DNA of 64,000 bases from UBA5078 sp040384465. Its GTDB lineage: Bacteria > Pseudomonadota > Gammaproteobacteria > Pseudomonadales > Pseudohongiellaceae. Both the position numbers and the translations under genes were made by a program. The first letter of the stretch is position 1. Each line of letters starts with the position of its first letter. The notes beneath the pieces are model-generated. The model saw only the letters and a list, made by a program, of their open reading frames with translations. It was not told where the DNA came from and ran no database searches. The stretch is from contig JAZKJF010000003.1 of the NCBI GenBank assembly GCA_040384465.1, positions 545,839 through 609,838 of the forward strand. The letters are read 5' to 3'. Shown in pieces: positions 24,152-33,233 of the stretch.

Positions 24152-24529
24152 TCATGCAGGTTTACCACTGGCAGATTGGATCAATTCAATTCTGTTACCA
24201 AACGGGTCGTGAGTGAAAACCCTTTTTACGTCCGACAAATTCCGATCATCAGTCACAACATATCCCTTTCTACTAAGGGTAGCGATCAACTCATCAAGGT
24301 CCGTGACCACCAGAGCAGGATGTGCTTTCTTTGCAGGACGAAACTCATCGTCGACGCCAAGGTGAATCTTGACCTGACCACTCTCAAACCATGCACCACC
24401 GCGACCAGACAATCCAGCGGGCTTTTGCACCTCAGGAACACCAAGAATATCTTGATAGAACTCTCGCGCTTCCTGCTCCCCACCTTTTGGCATTGCGATC
24501 TGAATGTGATCTAACGCGACGACTATCAT
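24152..24529 (-). CDS. VOC-superfamily (glyoxalase-like) protein
   Basis: 125 residues forming two beta-alpha-beta-beta-beta modules: VALDHIQIAMPKGGEQEAREFYQDILG at the N-terminus with a metal His, IHLGVDDEF, and HDPFGNRIELIQ with a metal Glu. GGAGAG precedes ATG 24529. The start lies inside the 3' end of the GNAT gene upstream. The substrate is unknown; relatives include fosfomycin and bleomycin resistance proteins and lyases. Confidence 0.87.
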   Translation of the reverse strand: MIVVALDHIQIAMPKGGEQEAREFYQDILGVPEVQKPAGLSGRGGAWFESGQVKIHLGVDDEFRPAKKAHPALVVTDLDELIATLSRKGYVVTDDRNLSDVKRVFTHDPFGNRIELIQSASGKPA

Positions 24530-25088
24530 CACTCTCTCCATGGAACATTTCCGGCGTAGCTGACCATACGAGACCCTGCCAACGCCCAAGCTTGCTGTCG
24601 TCCGTATTGAAATCCAGCGACTCGTTTCGGCGTAAATTGAGTCGACTCATAACGGATTGGGACCGCAGGTTGTCAGCAGCAGTGTAAGCGAATATTTCTT
24701 GGAGCTGTACTCGTAGAAAAGCGTCACGAAGTGCAGTCCGCGCCGCCTCTGTTGCGTACCCATTTCCCCACGCGTGTCTATGGAGCCGCCAACCAGCCTC
24801 ATCGTGAGGCCCGATAGGATGATCGCCACAGACCGGCATCACGCCACAGTAGCCCAGGAACTCTCCCGACAACGTTTCAAGCAACCACCTACCGTACCCA
24901 TTGCGTCGAAAAGTATCGGCATAGCGATCGAACTTGGCATCACTATCGTTCCGATCCAATGGACCACCCAGATCGGCCATCACTATCGGGTCTTCACAGA
25001 GCTTTGCGAAGGCATCGCGGTCAGTATCGGTCCATCTGCGCAATCGAATTCGATCCGTTTCAATCTGCATGATGATCGCTTTGCTCAC
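24432..25088 (-). CDS. GNAT acetyltransferase (RimJ/RimL-like) with extended C-terminus
   Basis: Up to 218 residues. METDRIRLRRW-like N-terminus (IETDRIRLRRWTDTDRDAFAKL), GWRLHRHAWGNGYATEAARTALRDAF for acetyl-CoA, and NLRSQSVMSRLNLRRNESLDF are typical. The start is GTG 25088, directly after the previous stop, or ATG 25070. The last about 35 residues (Arg/Ser-rich) overlap the VOC gene by 98 bases and look unlike the family, suggesting the original stop was lost. Confidence 0.82.
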   Translation of the reverse strand: MSKAIIMQIETDRIRLRRWTDTDRDAFAKLCEDPIVMADLGGPLDRNDSDAKFDRYADTFRRNGYGRWLLETLSGEFLGYCGVMPVCGDHPIGPHDEAGWRLHRHAWGNGYATEAARTALRDAFLRVQLQEIFAYTAADNLRSQSVMSRLNLRRNESLDFNTDDSKLGRWQGLVWSATPEMFHGESDDSRRVRSHSDRNAKRWGAGSARVLSRYSWCS

Positions 25089-25499
25089 TCAAGGGATTCT
25101 TATATACATGCCGGATGACTTCGGCATTTCCGAAAGAGTAAACCCAAATTTTTCGTAAAAATGGGGTGTTCCGTGATCAGCCATCAAACTGACGTAGGCC
25201 GTGCTTGGAGCATTCTTTTTAAGATACGCCACTAGCGCCTCCATGATCATGACTCCCACACCTTTCTTCTGGTGCGCCGGTACAACCGCGATATCCGTCA
25301 CTTCGTAGAAACACCCACCGTCACCAATGATGCGACCTATACCAATTGGGGACCCATCTGAATACACAACAACTCCATAGATGGTATTCGGAAGGCCCCT
25401 TGCTGCAGCCTTCTCAGATTTTCGGGAGAGTCCTGCCTGCAGCCGTACATCGATGTAAGTTTTTATGCTTGGGATTTCTTCTCTGATCTCGTAATTCAT
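25089..25499 (-). CDS. GNAT N-acetyltransferase
   Basis: 136 residues from ATG 25499. TDIAVVPAHQKKGVGVMIMEALVAYL is motif A and TPHFYEKFGFTLSE is motif B. It is very similar in layout to the widespread small GNATs found in accessory gene arrays. It is followed without a gap by a second GNAT gene. The acceptor is unknown. Confidence 0.88.
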   Translation of the reverse strand: MNYEIREEIPSIKTYIDVRLQAGLSRKSEKAAARGLPNTIYGVVVYSDGSPIGIGRIIGDGGCFYEVTDIAVVPAHQKKGVGVMIMEALVAYLKKNAPSTAYVSLMADHGTPHFYEKFGFTLSEMPKSSGMYIRIP

Positions 25500-25557
25500 T
25501 GATGCTCCATACACCGTAATGCATTGGTCCGCTTGAAGCGTAAAAAATTACTAAAAT

Positions 25558-26922
25558 TTAAACGCAATCGTGAGTGAACTTCGCAACATAGTAGACAATA
25601 TCGAATGACCCTAATGCTGAAATCCGAGCATTTCGTTGTTCTCTGACCTCAGATAGCCAAGCAGAAACCCCCTCAGGCGCGTCTCTAAGATCGATAAAGT
25701 ACTCATCGATAGAGTGATCATGAAATTTTTCATCAATCCAATCAGGTCGTGGATCCTCCATAGAGATCGGTATAGCGCCAGGCTGGAAACAAGGCTTAAT
25801 TTCACCGCTGCCCACTACATTCAATATGTTAGTGAAATCTTCGCCATACTTAGTTCTCGCGTAGTAGCCGAATGGAGTTCGCTTGTACTGGCGCTGTCCT
25901 TCATCAACAAGGTAATGGGGCAGCTCATGCTGTTCCGCAGCCATGTGGTTTACAGAAGCAAAGACCAGCACTCGATCGGTACTATTCAGTTGATCTAACA
26001 CCCAGTCGAGGTTTTCCGCCATAGTTCGATCTCGAATGTTTTGAGATTCGGCCGTCCAGGTGTAATCACCAGAGGGCGTCCACTCTAGTGGCATGCGTCG
26101 AAACCATGAGTCGGTTTGCCTGGCTGCAATGGCTGCTCTCTCTCCCCATAAGTAGTCGTATTCAGTGCTGACTGCTATATATTCGAGCTTCCTGCGCGCA
26201 ACCAATGAAATCATATCCTCGATACTGGCAGTCAGGCCGTCGCGCTCAGACTGAGATAGCATTCCATAGCCGTTACCGGATGCCAAAATTGGGAGTAGCG
26301 GGTCTATGCGCTCTCTGAATTGTTCAGCAGATTTCGCATCTACTCTATCAAGATATTCCAGCGTATAGCTTAAAGGGGCATCGGGCTTTCTGGTCGCCAC
26401 TAGGCCGGGAGGACTTCCCGAGACATCCATCCCAAAAATCTGCACTTTTTGCTCTCCATCAGGCAGAGAATCATTGTGACTTCGAATCCATCGCAGGAGA
26501 GAATGATTTCCTTGTAACTGATCGAATCCATATGAGATTCCATTCGATAAGCTATTTTCAAGACTGTCTTCTAATCCAATCGCGTAGTCATTCAGAGCTT
26601 TGCTCTCAACTATCCCGGACTCGATGACAATCGCCTTGAAACCGAGCTCTTCTACCAGGTATTTGAATAATCTATTTCTGAACACTACCGGCTCAGCCGG
26701 GGAGTGCAGACCTTCACTTAATCCAATGATTCTTGCATCCCCTATCATTCTCTCGATAGGTGCTAGATCACTGGTAGGAGCATCCAAAGACGTTTCTGTA
26801 ATTTCGTAAGCCGAGGTTTCGATCCATTCTTCAAACTCTTCAAGTATTTTGGCGTCAGGTTGTGCTTGCACGGAAATGCTGAATACAAATCCCGTGGTAA
26901 TGAGGAATACATTAAGTTTCAT
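25558..26922 (-). CDS. exported erythromycin-esterase-like protein
   Basis: 454 residues. A signal peptide (VFLITTGFVFSISVQAQ) precedes a domain with the erythromycin esterase/succinoglycan biosynthesis family motifs: ARIIGLSEGLHSPAEPVVFRNRLFKYLVEELGFKAIVIESG near residue 65 (His and Glu of the active site), and VFASVNHMAAEQ (His) later. Classical Ere enzymes are cytoplasmic and hydrolyse macrolide lactones; this one appears periplasmic or lipid-associated, so macrolide resistance should not be assumed. The gene is relatively A+T-rich. Confidence 0.85.
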   Translation of the reverse strand: MKLNVFLITTGFVFSISVQAQPDAKILEEFEEWIETSAYEITETSLDAPTSDLAPIERMIGDARIIGLSEGLHSPAEPVVFRNRLFKYLVEELGFKAIVIESGIVESKALNDYAIGLEDSLENSLSNGISYGFDQLQGNHSLLRWIRSHNDSLPDGEQKVQIFGMDVSGSPPGLVATRKPDAPLSYTLEYLDRVDAKSAEQFRERIDPLLPILASGNGYGMLSQSERDGLTASIEDMISLVARRKLEYIAVSTEYDYLWGERAAIAARQTDSWFRRMPLEWTPSGDYTWTAESQNIRDRTMAENLDWVLDQLNSTDRVLVFASVNHMAAEQHELPHYLVDEGQRQYKRTPFGYYARTKYGEDFTNILNVVGSGEIKPCFQPGAIPISMEDPRPDWIDEKFHDHSIDEYFIDLRDAPEGVSAWLSEVREQRNARISALGSFDIVYYVAKFTHDCV

Positions 26923-27070
26923 ACTTAGACTCCGACCAGATGCTTCAGTAACTTTAGCTTTTTTTTGTCCTGCATATCAAAATTCTAGAGCATGCTCGTA
27001 TGTTTTCGAGCCAGACCAGCAGTTCACTTAACTGGTGGAATTTCTAAGAAAGCATTTGAAGGAGTGAGCA

Positions 27071-27700
27071 TTACTGACGACTAGCAGCCAACCGCAGCCC
27101 TAGCATCACGAACAATCCTCCGGCGACTCTTGATACAACATTCATCATTTTCGGACGACGCACGAACAGGTCGCGAGCGCTCCCAGCAGAAATTGCGAGA
27201 AAGAGGCACCAAATAGTGCCTGTTGCAACAAACGTCAGGCCTAGAGCGATAAACGCCAATACTTTTGTATCACTGGCGGGATCGATAAACTGTGGCATCA
27301 GTGCGAGAAAAAACAGCGCAACTTTGGGGTTAAGAATATTCGTCAGCGCGCCATCTCGAAATGCCATCAGACTCGAATTTGCATGAGCGCTGGATGCCAA
27401 TCTTTCGGTGACCGCAGACGTCATGAGCATCCGCACTCCCAAATACACCAAATATGCCGCGCCGACAAATTTAACGATCATGAATGCATACGCTGATGTC
27501 GCCAGAATTGCCGACAATCCCAAGGCTGCCATTGCGGTGTGAAGAAGCGACCCTGCACTTATTCCCAATGCTGAAGCGATCCCCATACGCTTTCCTTGAG
27601 CGATACTTCGCCCCAGGATGAAGAATGTGTCCTGCCCAGGAGTGAGGTTGAGTAGAATACCCGTCGCTACGAACAACCAGTAATCGTGGATGCCTAACAT
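27071..27700 (-). CDS. LysE-family amino-acid exporter
   Basis: 209 residues, about six membrane segments. LNLTPGQDTFFILGRSIAQGKRMGIASALGISAG is the RhtB/LysE N-terminal signature, and NILNPKVALFFLALMPQF is the second one. It exports an amino acid or derivative across the inner membrane. It stands alone between the esterase-like and permease genes. Confidence 0.92.
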   Translation of the reverse strand: MLGIHDYWLFVATGILLNLTPGQDTFFILGRSIAQGKRMGIASALGISAGSLLHTAMAALGLSAILATSAYAFMIVKFVGAAYLVYLGVRMLMTSAVTERLASSAHANSSLMAFRDGALTNILNPKVALFFLALMPQFIDPASDTKVLAFIALGLTFVATGTIWCLFLAISAGSARDLFVRRPKMMNVVSRVAGGLFVMLGLRLAASRQ

Positions 27701-27796
27701 TGTGCCCTCGCATTTTATGAATGAGCAGCGCAGTTCAGAACTTGCTATGAACGCCTGTTGGCCGCAGTACCTGCTTTTCTTTTTCCCGCCAACGGC

Positions 27797-30286
27797 TTAC
27801 TCATACCGCAACGATTTCACCGGGTCAGCATTTGCCGTTTTGAAACACTGCGTCGCCACTGTCACCAAAGCCACAGCGATAACCCCTGCCGTCACCGCGG
27901 CGTAAATCACAAGGGGAAATTCCGCCCGAGAAGAGAAGGTCTGATAGAAGCTGTCAATCGCGAACCAGGCCAATGGCCAAGCCAGCACACAGGCAATGAG
28001 AACCGGTTTTATAAAGTCCCAGGCTAGCAATCCAACGATGGAGTAGGTACTAGCTCCCAGCGTCTTGCGTACACCCACTTCCTTGGTGCGCCTTAGGCTC
28101 GAATACGAAGCCAGCGCATACAACCCGAAGCCCGCTATCACAATCGTGATGATACTTGCCATGAGAGCAGCGATACTTAAACCACCGGTACGATTCACGA
28201 TGATGTCATCGAAGGTCTGAGAGAAGAACGTTCGGTCGAGGGGGATGCCGGGGCGATGTCGCTCCCATACGCCATCAATGTGAGCGAGAACGGCTTCCGA
28301 TTGCGTTGGATCAATCCTTACGTGCACGAAACGCATCGGATCCAGAGTGGAACGCAGGATGCCAAGTGAAGCAGCATCGGTTTCCATGCCACTGCTGAAT
28401 TGGAAGCGTTTGACTACGCCTATGACCTGCATCTTGAAATCGAACAAGTCAAACCGCTGGCCGAGCACCTCTTCCGGTGTGGCGAATCCGAAACGGCGTG
28501 CCAACAAATCGGTCACGACAATTCCATAAACCACATTCACATCCGGTCCCGTAGCGCTGGGCATGAAATCGGTCCCGTACTCCTCCGAGAACGTCCTTCC
28601 AGCAAGCAACTCCATCTGATAGGTTTCAATGAAACCTGGGCTGACCCCCACATGAGCGACGGTGATGGTTTCATCGGGTGGCGAACCGGGCAGGCGCCAA
28701 GGGTTGATTCCGCCGGTACCTGGCGGCCGATTCTCCGAACTCGCTACCGACACTACTCCTGGATGCTGCCGCAGGTCGTTGAGCAATGCGGTGTAATTGA
28801 ACGCATCCCTCTCCTGATTGTTGTAGCGGCTATCAAGAACTAACAGATTTTCTTTTTCATACCCCACGTCCAGTTCCTGCAGATGCCGGGTCTGAACATA
28901 AATGGCAATCGCCAGCAGAATCAGGGCGGTGGAAAGTGTGAATTGCACTGCTGTGACAGCTGCCTTGCTCCATTTACCCGCGCGCGTCTGTTTCGCCGCG
29001 CTTTTCAACGCGCTGGCCGCCGGCATGCGCGAAAGGGTCAGCGCTGGCAGTATCCCGGAAATGGCACCTGTCAGCACAACCAGAGCAAGCATCGCGGGAA
29101 CAAAATTGGAGGCGAGAATGTCGGCGTTCGTCAAGGAAATATCTGTCAGATTCGCGTACACGGGCAAAGCCAAGAGCACAATCGGAATAGCGATTATCAA
29201 GGCGATGACTGTGAGCAGCAGGGACTCCATCAGGAACTGGAAAATGATTTGCGTGCGCGTTGCGCCCAGCGATTTCCGTACACCAATTTCCTTGCCCCGC
29301 TGAGTGATCTGCGCCAGCGACAGATTAATATAATTGATGCATGAGGTGATGAGTATGAGCACGGCGAAGGCAGCCAGTCCGTACAGAACCGGTTGCGTGC
29401 TGGAATTCTCAGGGGACCCAAAGTTATTCAGAGGATTGAGGTAGATATCATCGAGCGGTTGGAGTGATAGCCCAAAGTTGCTCTGCGTCGCATACGTCAC
29501 TGAACTTGCGGGGAGATTTCTATTGATGAAGTTCCGCAGATCGTTTCCGAGCTGAGAGGCAGACTCAGCGTCGCGGAAGCTCAAGTAGGTTTGAGTACCA
29601 TTGAAGAGAATCCAGCCATCCCCGTTCATGAAACCTTCGCCAAACAATTGCCTGCCTGTCGGTACTGAAATCAGCATTTCAAACTGCACTGTAGCGCTGG
29701 CAGGGACGTCCCTGACGACGCCGACGACTTCAATGTCTGCCTGATTGTTGAATGTCAGTACTTTGCCCACTGGATTTTCGTTACCGAAGAATTTCACCGC
29801 TGTGGATTCCGTCATCACCATTGTATTGGGTTCAACCAATGCGCCAGCTGAACTTCCCTGTATGAATTCCAAATCGAAAATGTGAACCACGTCTGGATCT
29901 GCCCAGTGGAAGTTGTTTTCAACGGCCTCATTGCCCTGGCTGAACAGAGCATTCCCTGCGCGAAACTGCGCGCTGTACTCAATCAGATCCGCATAGTCCT
30001 GGCGCAAGAAACGCAAATAAGGATCGGCCGTATTGCGAGTTCGGTATGGAGTGTTTGTCTCACGTACCATCATGTGAGTAACAAGCCGATAGGTATTCTC
30101 CCAGTTGTCGATGTGCTTGTTGGTGTTCTCGACGTACTGCACGTGCAGCAGGACCAAAATGCTGCAAGCAAGACCCAGGGTAAGACTGAGTATCTTGATG
30201 GCAGCGAAGACTGGTTGCCTGCGCATGGTCTGCAGGGCAATGACAAGATAGTTGTAGAGCATTGGAGGAATAACGAAAAATTTCAA
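27797..30286 (-). CDS. MacB/FtsX-type ABC permease, no ATPase nearby
   Basis: 829 residues: an N-terminal membrane helix (AIKILSLTLGLACSILVLLHV), a periplasmic MacB-like domain, three-helix FtsX domain 1 (residues about 285-430), a second helix plus periplasmic domain, and FtsX domain 2 at the C-terminus. The conserved GVRKSLGATRTQI and GVRKTLGASTYSI pieces end the coupling helices. Such orphan permeases are thought to work with a separately encoded ATPase in antimicrobial-peptide or lipoprotein mechanotransmission. TTG 30286 is chosen because AAGGAG is five bases upstream; ATG 30262 has none. Confidence 0.88.
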   Translation of the reverse strand: MKFFVIPPMLYNYLVIALQTMRRQPVFAAIKILSLTLGLACSILVLLHVQYVENTNKHIDNWENTYRLVTHMMVRETNTPYRTRNTADPYLRFLRQDYADLIEYSAQFRAGNALFSQGNEAVENNFHWADPDVVHIFDLEFIQGSSAGALVEPNTMVMTESTAVKFFGNENPVGKVLTFNNQADIEVVGVVRDVPASATVQFEMLISVPTGRQLFGEGFMNGDGWILFNGTQTYLSFRDAESASQLGNDLRNFINRNLPASSVTYATQSNFGLSLQPLDDIYLNPLNNFGSPENSSTQPVLYGLAAFAVLILITSCINYINLSLAQITQRGKEIGVRKSLGATRTQIIFQFLMESLLLTVIALIIAIPIVLLALPVYANLTDISLTNADILASNFVPAMLALVVLTGAISGILPALTLSRMPAASALKSAAKQTRAGKWSKAAVTAVQFTLSTALILLAIAIYVQTRHLQELDVGYEKENLLVLDSRYNNQERDAFNYTALLNDLRQHPGVVSVASSENRPPGTGGINPWRLPGSPPDETITVAHVGVSPGFIETYQMELLAGRTFSEEYGTDFMPSATGPDVNVVYGIVVTDLLARRFGFATPEEVLGQRFDLFDFKMQVIGVVKRFQFSSGMETDAASLGILRSTLDPMRFVHVRIDPTQSEAVLAHIDGVWERHRPGIPLDRTFFSQTFDDIIVNRTGGLSIAALMASIITIVIAGFGLYALASYSSLRRTKEVGVRKTLGASTYSIVGLLAWDFIKPVLIACVLAWPLAWFAIDSFYQTFSSRAEFPLVIYAAVTAGVIAVALVTVATQCFKTANADPVKSLRYE

Positions 30287-30396
30287 ATGAACTCCTTTTC
30301 TTTCTTATTGTGTTGGAAACCTCGAGACATCTTGGAAAAGCTTACATGAGCAAGAGGACGATCTCTCTCACATACCGCAATGGAATCGAAAAAATG

Positions 30397-30693
30397 CTAT
30401 GCGTCATTTTGTAAAGCAGCGACAAATGGAGCAACTACTTCACGAGTTTGCACGCTGGAGACTACTGGCACGATTTCGAACGAGACACCAAAGCCTCTCC
30501 AACTCAGAATCCAGCTCTGAAACGTGCGGAGATCGTCTGCTTCCATGAGTTGGAAGCAACGCGCGAAATTTGGCTCCACCCAGCTATCGATATACCGCAA
30601 ACCATCAGGCAACTTACGACCGCCAGCCTGAAGCTGCTGATAGATGGGAAGCATGTCATTATCTTTGAATGTTTCGATAACCATAAATAGCAT
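30397..30693 (-). CDS. DUF3303-like small protein
   Basis: 98 residues from ATG 30693, which has AGGAG five bases upstream. Begins MLFMVIETFKDNDMLPIYQQ, then GLRYIDSWVEPNFARCFQLMEADD, the pattern of DUF3303, a ferredoxin-like dimeric fold of unknown function. It is isolated between the permease and a lipoprotein gene. Confidence 0.8.
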   Translation of the reverse strand: MLFMVIETFKDNDMLPIYQQLQAGGRKLPDGLRYIDSWVEPNFARCFQLMEADDLRTFQSWILSWRGFGVSFEIVPVVSSVQTREVVAPFVAALQNDA

Positions 30694-30818
30694 GTTCACT
30701 CCTATTGAACTGACGCTTCAGCGGCCGACTGACACTCCGCACTCGGCAAGCGCGGTGGAGAAGCGATCGCTGTGATGCAACTGATCGCTATATTCGCACC
30801 TATCGGGCAATCCAAGGC

Positions 30819-31475
30819 CTAATTTTTACCACTCACTAGTCTCAGGAAATCGGGATGCTTAACCATTTTTTCGATGAAGTACTGAATGCTTGGCATGAAG
30901 TGCTTTACCATATCTTCGCATTGACTTGGCCCGTACTCCGCCTCAAACGAATAAGCATCCTCAAAAAGTAATTCCGCACCATTTGACGATGAAAGTTTTA
31001 GTACTGCCCCCCACGTCCCACCTGTCGAGGCCAACCCCGCGACTCTGTGAAAATGGAAAGTAAGACTGACGAGTGATCCGCCGATGGTTAGAGTTGAATC
31101 TGATGAATAGGCGCCGATTAATTCAAGCTCGCTGACTAAAGCGTTGCGGAGGTACTCAGCTACATCGCTGTAGTTTATCTGTTCAATTACCAATCCCGAT
31201 CTGGGAGAACAAACTAAGACTATATCAGTGGCACTATTCCTCCGGTCCGTTCCGTGCGGCTCTGTAAAAATCTCTCCATGATATGGTAAAAAATCAGCAA
31301 CATTTACCGAAATACTCTCGGATTGCTGTAAGCCATTCCTCGCCGCCCCCGAAACTGCGTATCTATCGGGTGTCATCTGAACTTGGCACCCAGCGAAGAG
31401 CGAAATGGTAACGACTAAGAAGTAAATCCTCAGTATTGCGTTAGCCGGGTTATTTACTGTCAATACAGACTTCAT
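30819..31475 (-). CDS. lipoprotein of unknown function
   Basis: 218 residues. FLVVTISLFAGC is a lipobox, so the protein is lipid-anchored in the envelope after cleavage at Cys 30. The body is beta-rich with one further pair of Cys (LVCSPRSG and PSQCEDM). It overlaps the preceding gene by four bases and is probably co-translated. A+T-rich compared with the core genes. No family recognised. Confidence 0.7.
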   Translation of the reverse strand: MKSVLTVNNPANAILRIYFLVVTISLFAGCQVQMTPDRYAVSGAARNGLQQSESISVNVADFLPYHGEIFTEPHGTDRRNSATDIVLVCSPRSGLVIEQINYSDVAEYLRNALVSELELIGAYSSDSTLTIGGSLVSLTFHFHRVAGLASTGGTWGAVLKLSSSNGAELLFEDAYSFEAEYGPSQCEDMVKHFMPSIQYFIEKMVKHPDFLRLVSGKN

Positions 31476-31798
31476 TGGCTTTCCAGCGTGTGCAATCGGA
31501 ACTCCCTTGGGCGGATCACTTTAAGATCAAACCTTGGGGGATTTCCCGATCCCCAAGGCGCCAGTCCCGACGCAAGTAGCCAACCCCCGATGTTCTTGCC
31601 TATTAATTCTCTGCAAGTACTACTCCAGAAAGAGTCCTTGGTGATATTAACCGTTGCAATAGAGCCGTCAGGCAAATTTATTAAAACCTCACCCCAACTC
31701 TTATCAAAGTAGTCATCTCGATCTTTAGCGGAGACTTTTAGGCCATATCCCGCTCCAGTTCTATGATGACGACCATTGTTCCATGCAACTACTCTCAT
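31472..31798 (-). CDS. small protein of unknown function
   Basis: 108 residues, no signal peptide. Contains NNGRHHRTGAGYGLKVSAKDRD, then LPDGSIATVNITKDSFWSSTCREL and a C-terminal WLLASGLAPWGSGNPPRFDL. The core looks like a short beta-barrel followed by one helix. A good AGGAG precedes the start; just upstream is one copy of a 30-base repeat. It overlaps the lipoprotein gene by four bases, suggesting a joint role. Not recognised. Confidence 0.65.
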   Translation of the reverse strand: MRVVAWNNGRHHRTGAGYGLKVSAKDRDDYFDKSWGEVLINLPDGSIATVNITKDSFWSSTCRELIGKNIGGWLLASGLAPWGSGNPPRFDLKVIRPREFRLHTLESQ

Positions 31799-31820
31799 TT
31801 GTCGCTCCTAGGAATGTAGA

Positions 31821-31850
31821 GCCCCTGATCAGGTGCCAAAGAATGTTGTT
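31821..31850. repeat. 30-base repeat, copy A
   Basis: GCCCCTGATCAGGTGCCAAA followed by GAATGTTGTT. It differs from copy B exactly 700 bases to the right at four positions, and lies upstream of the gene starting at 31798 while overlapping the stop of the gene 31849-32517. Confidence 0.8.
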
Positions 31851-32517
31851 ATGCCAAAACCTTAACCATTGGGATACCGACCTTGAATTCAAGAGAGGCT
31901 CGCCCTGTCGGCGTATCTTCAACCGCGAATCCGTGTTCCTCGAAGAACGGCACCAGATCGATATAAGCTGCGGAAAGAGTGATCTCTTTGATCCCATGCT
32001 CGATGCAGTATTCCTCGCAGTTCTTCATAAGTTCAGGAAATAGTCTGAGGCCCTTATAGTACTGAAACCTATACTTCCTCTGGGCTTCAGGAATTTCTTG
32101 ATAGAGGTTGCAGAACTTCACGTCGGAGATTCTCAGAACTCCTGGATAGGAAACAGCGAGTAGGAGCTCTGCTGCACAGCAATCTTCGAGCGCTTCATCA
32201 ACCACCTCTGCGACGGAATACGAAATCTCTTTCAGAACCTTAAGTCCTGTATGCCTCTCCATTGCTAAGTAGATCTTTGGGTCATTCCTTTGAAAATACT
32301 TAGCTAGTGCCTGTGGGTCACATTTAGGATTGTATTGGACATACTTATCCCATGCGCCTCCACCAATCTCTGCTATGCATGCGGGTTTGATCTTTACTAT
32401 TTCGCCTAATTTTAAAAGATCTCTGTGCACAATTTTAATTTCTTGCTTGTACTTTTCCCGAAGAGATTTCCCGGGGAATATTTTCGATAGCTTCATGTTC
32501 TCTATCCATGTGGGCAT
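31849..32517 (-). CDS. protein of unknown function, weakly GNAT-like C-terminus
   Basis: 222 residues, cytoplasmic. The last third (FPELMKNCEEYCIEHGIKEITLSAAYIDLVPFFEEHGF) resembles the end of a GNAT fold, where a peptide such as FYEKHGF is usual, but no acetyl-CoA loop (Q/RxxGxG/A) is seen. Cys-rich in the middle (EDCCAAELLL). The ATG at 32517 has AGGGG in the end of repeat B as its ribosome site. The gene is bounded on each side by one copy of the 30-base repeat. Not recognised. Confidence 0.65.
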   Translation of the reverse strand: MPTWIENMKLSKIFPGKSLREKYKQEIKIVHRDLLKLGEIVKIKPACIAEIGGGAWDKYVQYNPKCDPQALAKYFQRNDPKIYLAMERHTGLKVLKEISYSVAEVVDEALEDCCAAELLLAVSYPGVLRISDVKFCNLYQEIPEAQRKYRFQYYKGLRLFPELMKNCEEYCIEHGIKEITLSAAYIDLVPFFEEHGFAVEDTPTGRASLEFKVGIPMVKVLA

Positions 32518-32520
32518 AGC

Positions 32521-32550
32521 GCCCCTGATCAGGGGCTAAGGAATTTTGTT
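32521..32550. repeat. 30-base repeat, copy B
   Basis: GCCCCTGATCAGGGGCTAAG then GAATTTTGTT. It contains a perfect 16-bp palindrome GCCCCTGATCAGGGGC. Copy A is 700 bases to the left in the same orientation. Confidence 0.85.
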
Positions 32551-32580
32551 GCTCTGGATTAGCCGTGACATGCACCATCA

Positions 32581-33207
32581 CTATTCATCATTTTCGACTG
32601 CATACTCCACCCCACGCTGAACACGGACATTGCTTATGTGATCCATCTTCGTCCACAAATGAGTCCGAAGATCATCGTGCACTGGATCGACCAATTCCCG
32701 CAGATAATCGTGCAAGCTTTTCCTCACAGCATGGTGGAATAGCCGAACGTCGATAATGTATCCCTCACCGTTAGGTGAAGGCCCAAGCATCCTGGGCTCC
32801 CCTCGACGGATAAGCCACATATGTCTCGCTTCAGCCTGATGCAAGAGACCGCATCGAATATCCGTGAAATATGAACTCCTAGCCGCCGCATCGAAATCAG
32901 GTTGAAATCGGCGCCCCTGCAGGAACGCGGTGACCAGCCGCTTAGATTGCTTGTGACCATCAATAATACCTTCTCGAAATTGTTGCAAAGTTTCTAGCAA
33001 CAGACTATCGATCGAGAGCACTACAAAGCCTGAATAAGGCGAACGGAGGCAGTTGCCTGCGTATCTGAGAAAGCGACCTTCTAAACGGTCCTTAACTATA
33101 CTTGCTGCTTGAATCCAATCAGTTCGTCGATGGCGATCTAATGCAAACCAGTCCTCAGACGTAAATCTAGGAGATATTCGCAACGCATCGATATGAGGTC
33201 CGCCCAT
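32581..33207 (-). CDS. unrecognised protein with HEPN-like RCGLLH motif
   Basis: About 208 residues from ATG 33207. An upstream in-frame ATG at 33312 would place the start inside a large hairpin and is unlikely. Mostly helical; FVVLSIDSLLLETLQQF is followed by TDIRCGLLHQAEARH, in which Arg 118 and His 123 give R-x4-H, the spacing of HEPN RNase active sites. The C-terminal third is basic and His-rich. The upstream neighbour also has such a motif (R-N-x3-H). A role in RNA cleavage or defence is inferred from this short motif only. Confidence 0.6.
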   Translation of the reverse strand: MGGPHIDALRISPRFTSEDWFALDRHRRTDWIQAASIVKDRLEGRFLRYAGNCLRSPYSGFVVLSIDSLLLETLQQFREGIIDGHKQSKRLVTAFLQGRRFQPDFDAAARSSYFTDIRCGLLHQAEARHMWLIRRGEPRMLGPSPNGEGYIIDVRLFHHAVRKSLHDYLRELVDPVHDDLRTHLWTKMDHISNVRVQRGVEYAVENDE

Positions 33208-33233
33208 ACTTTTTCTCAGCTCGACTCGTGAAG

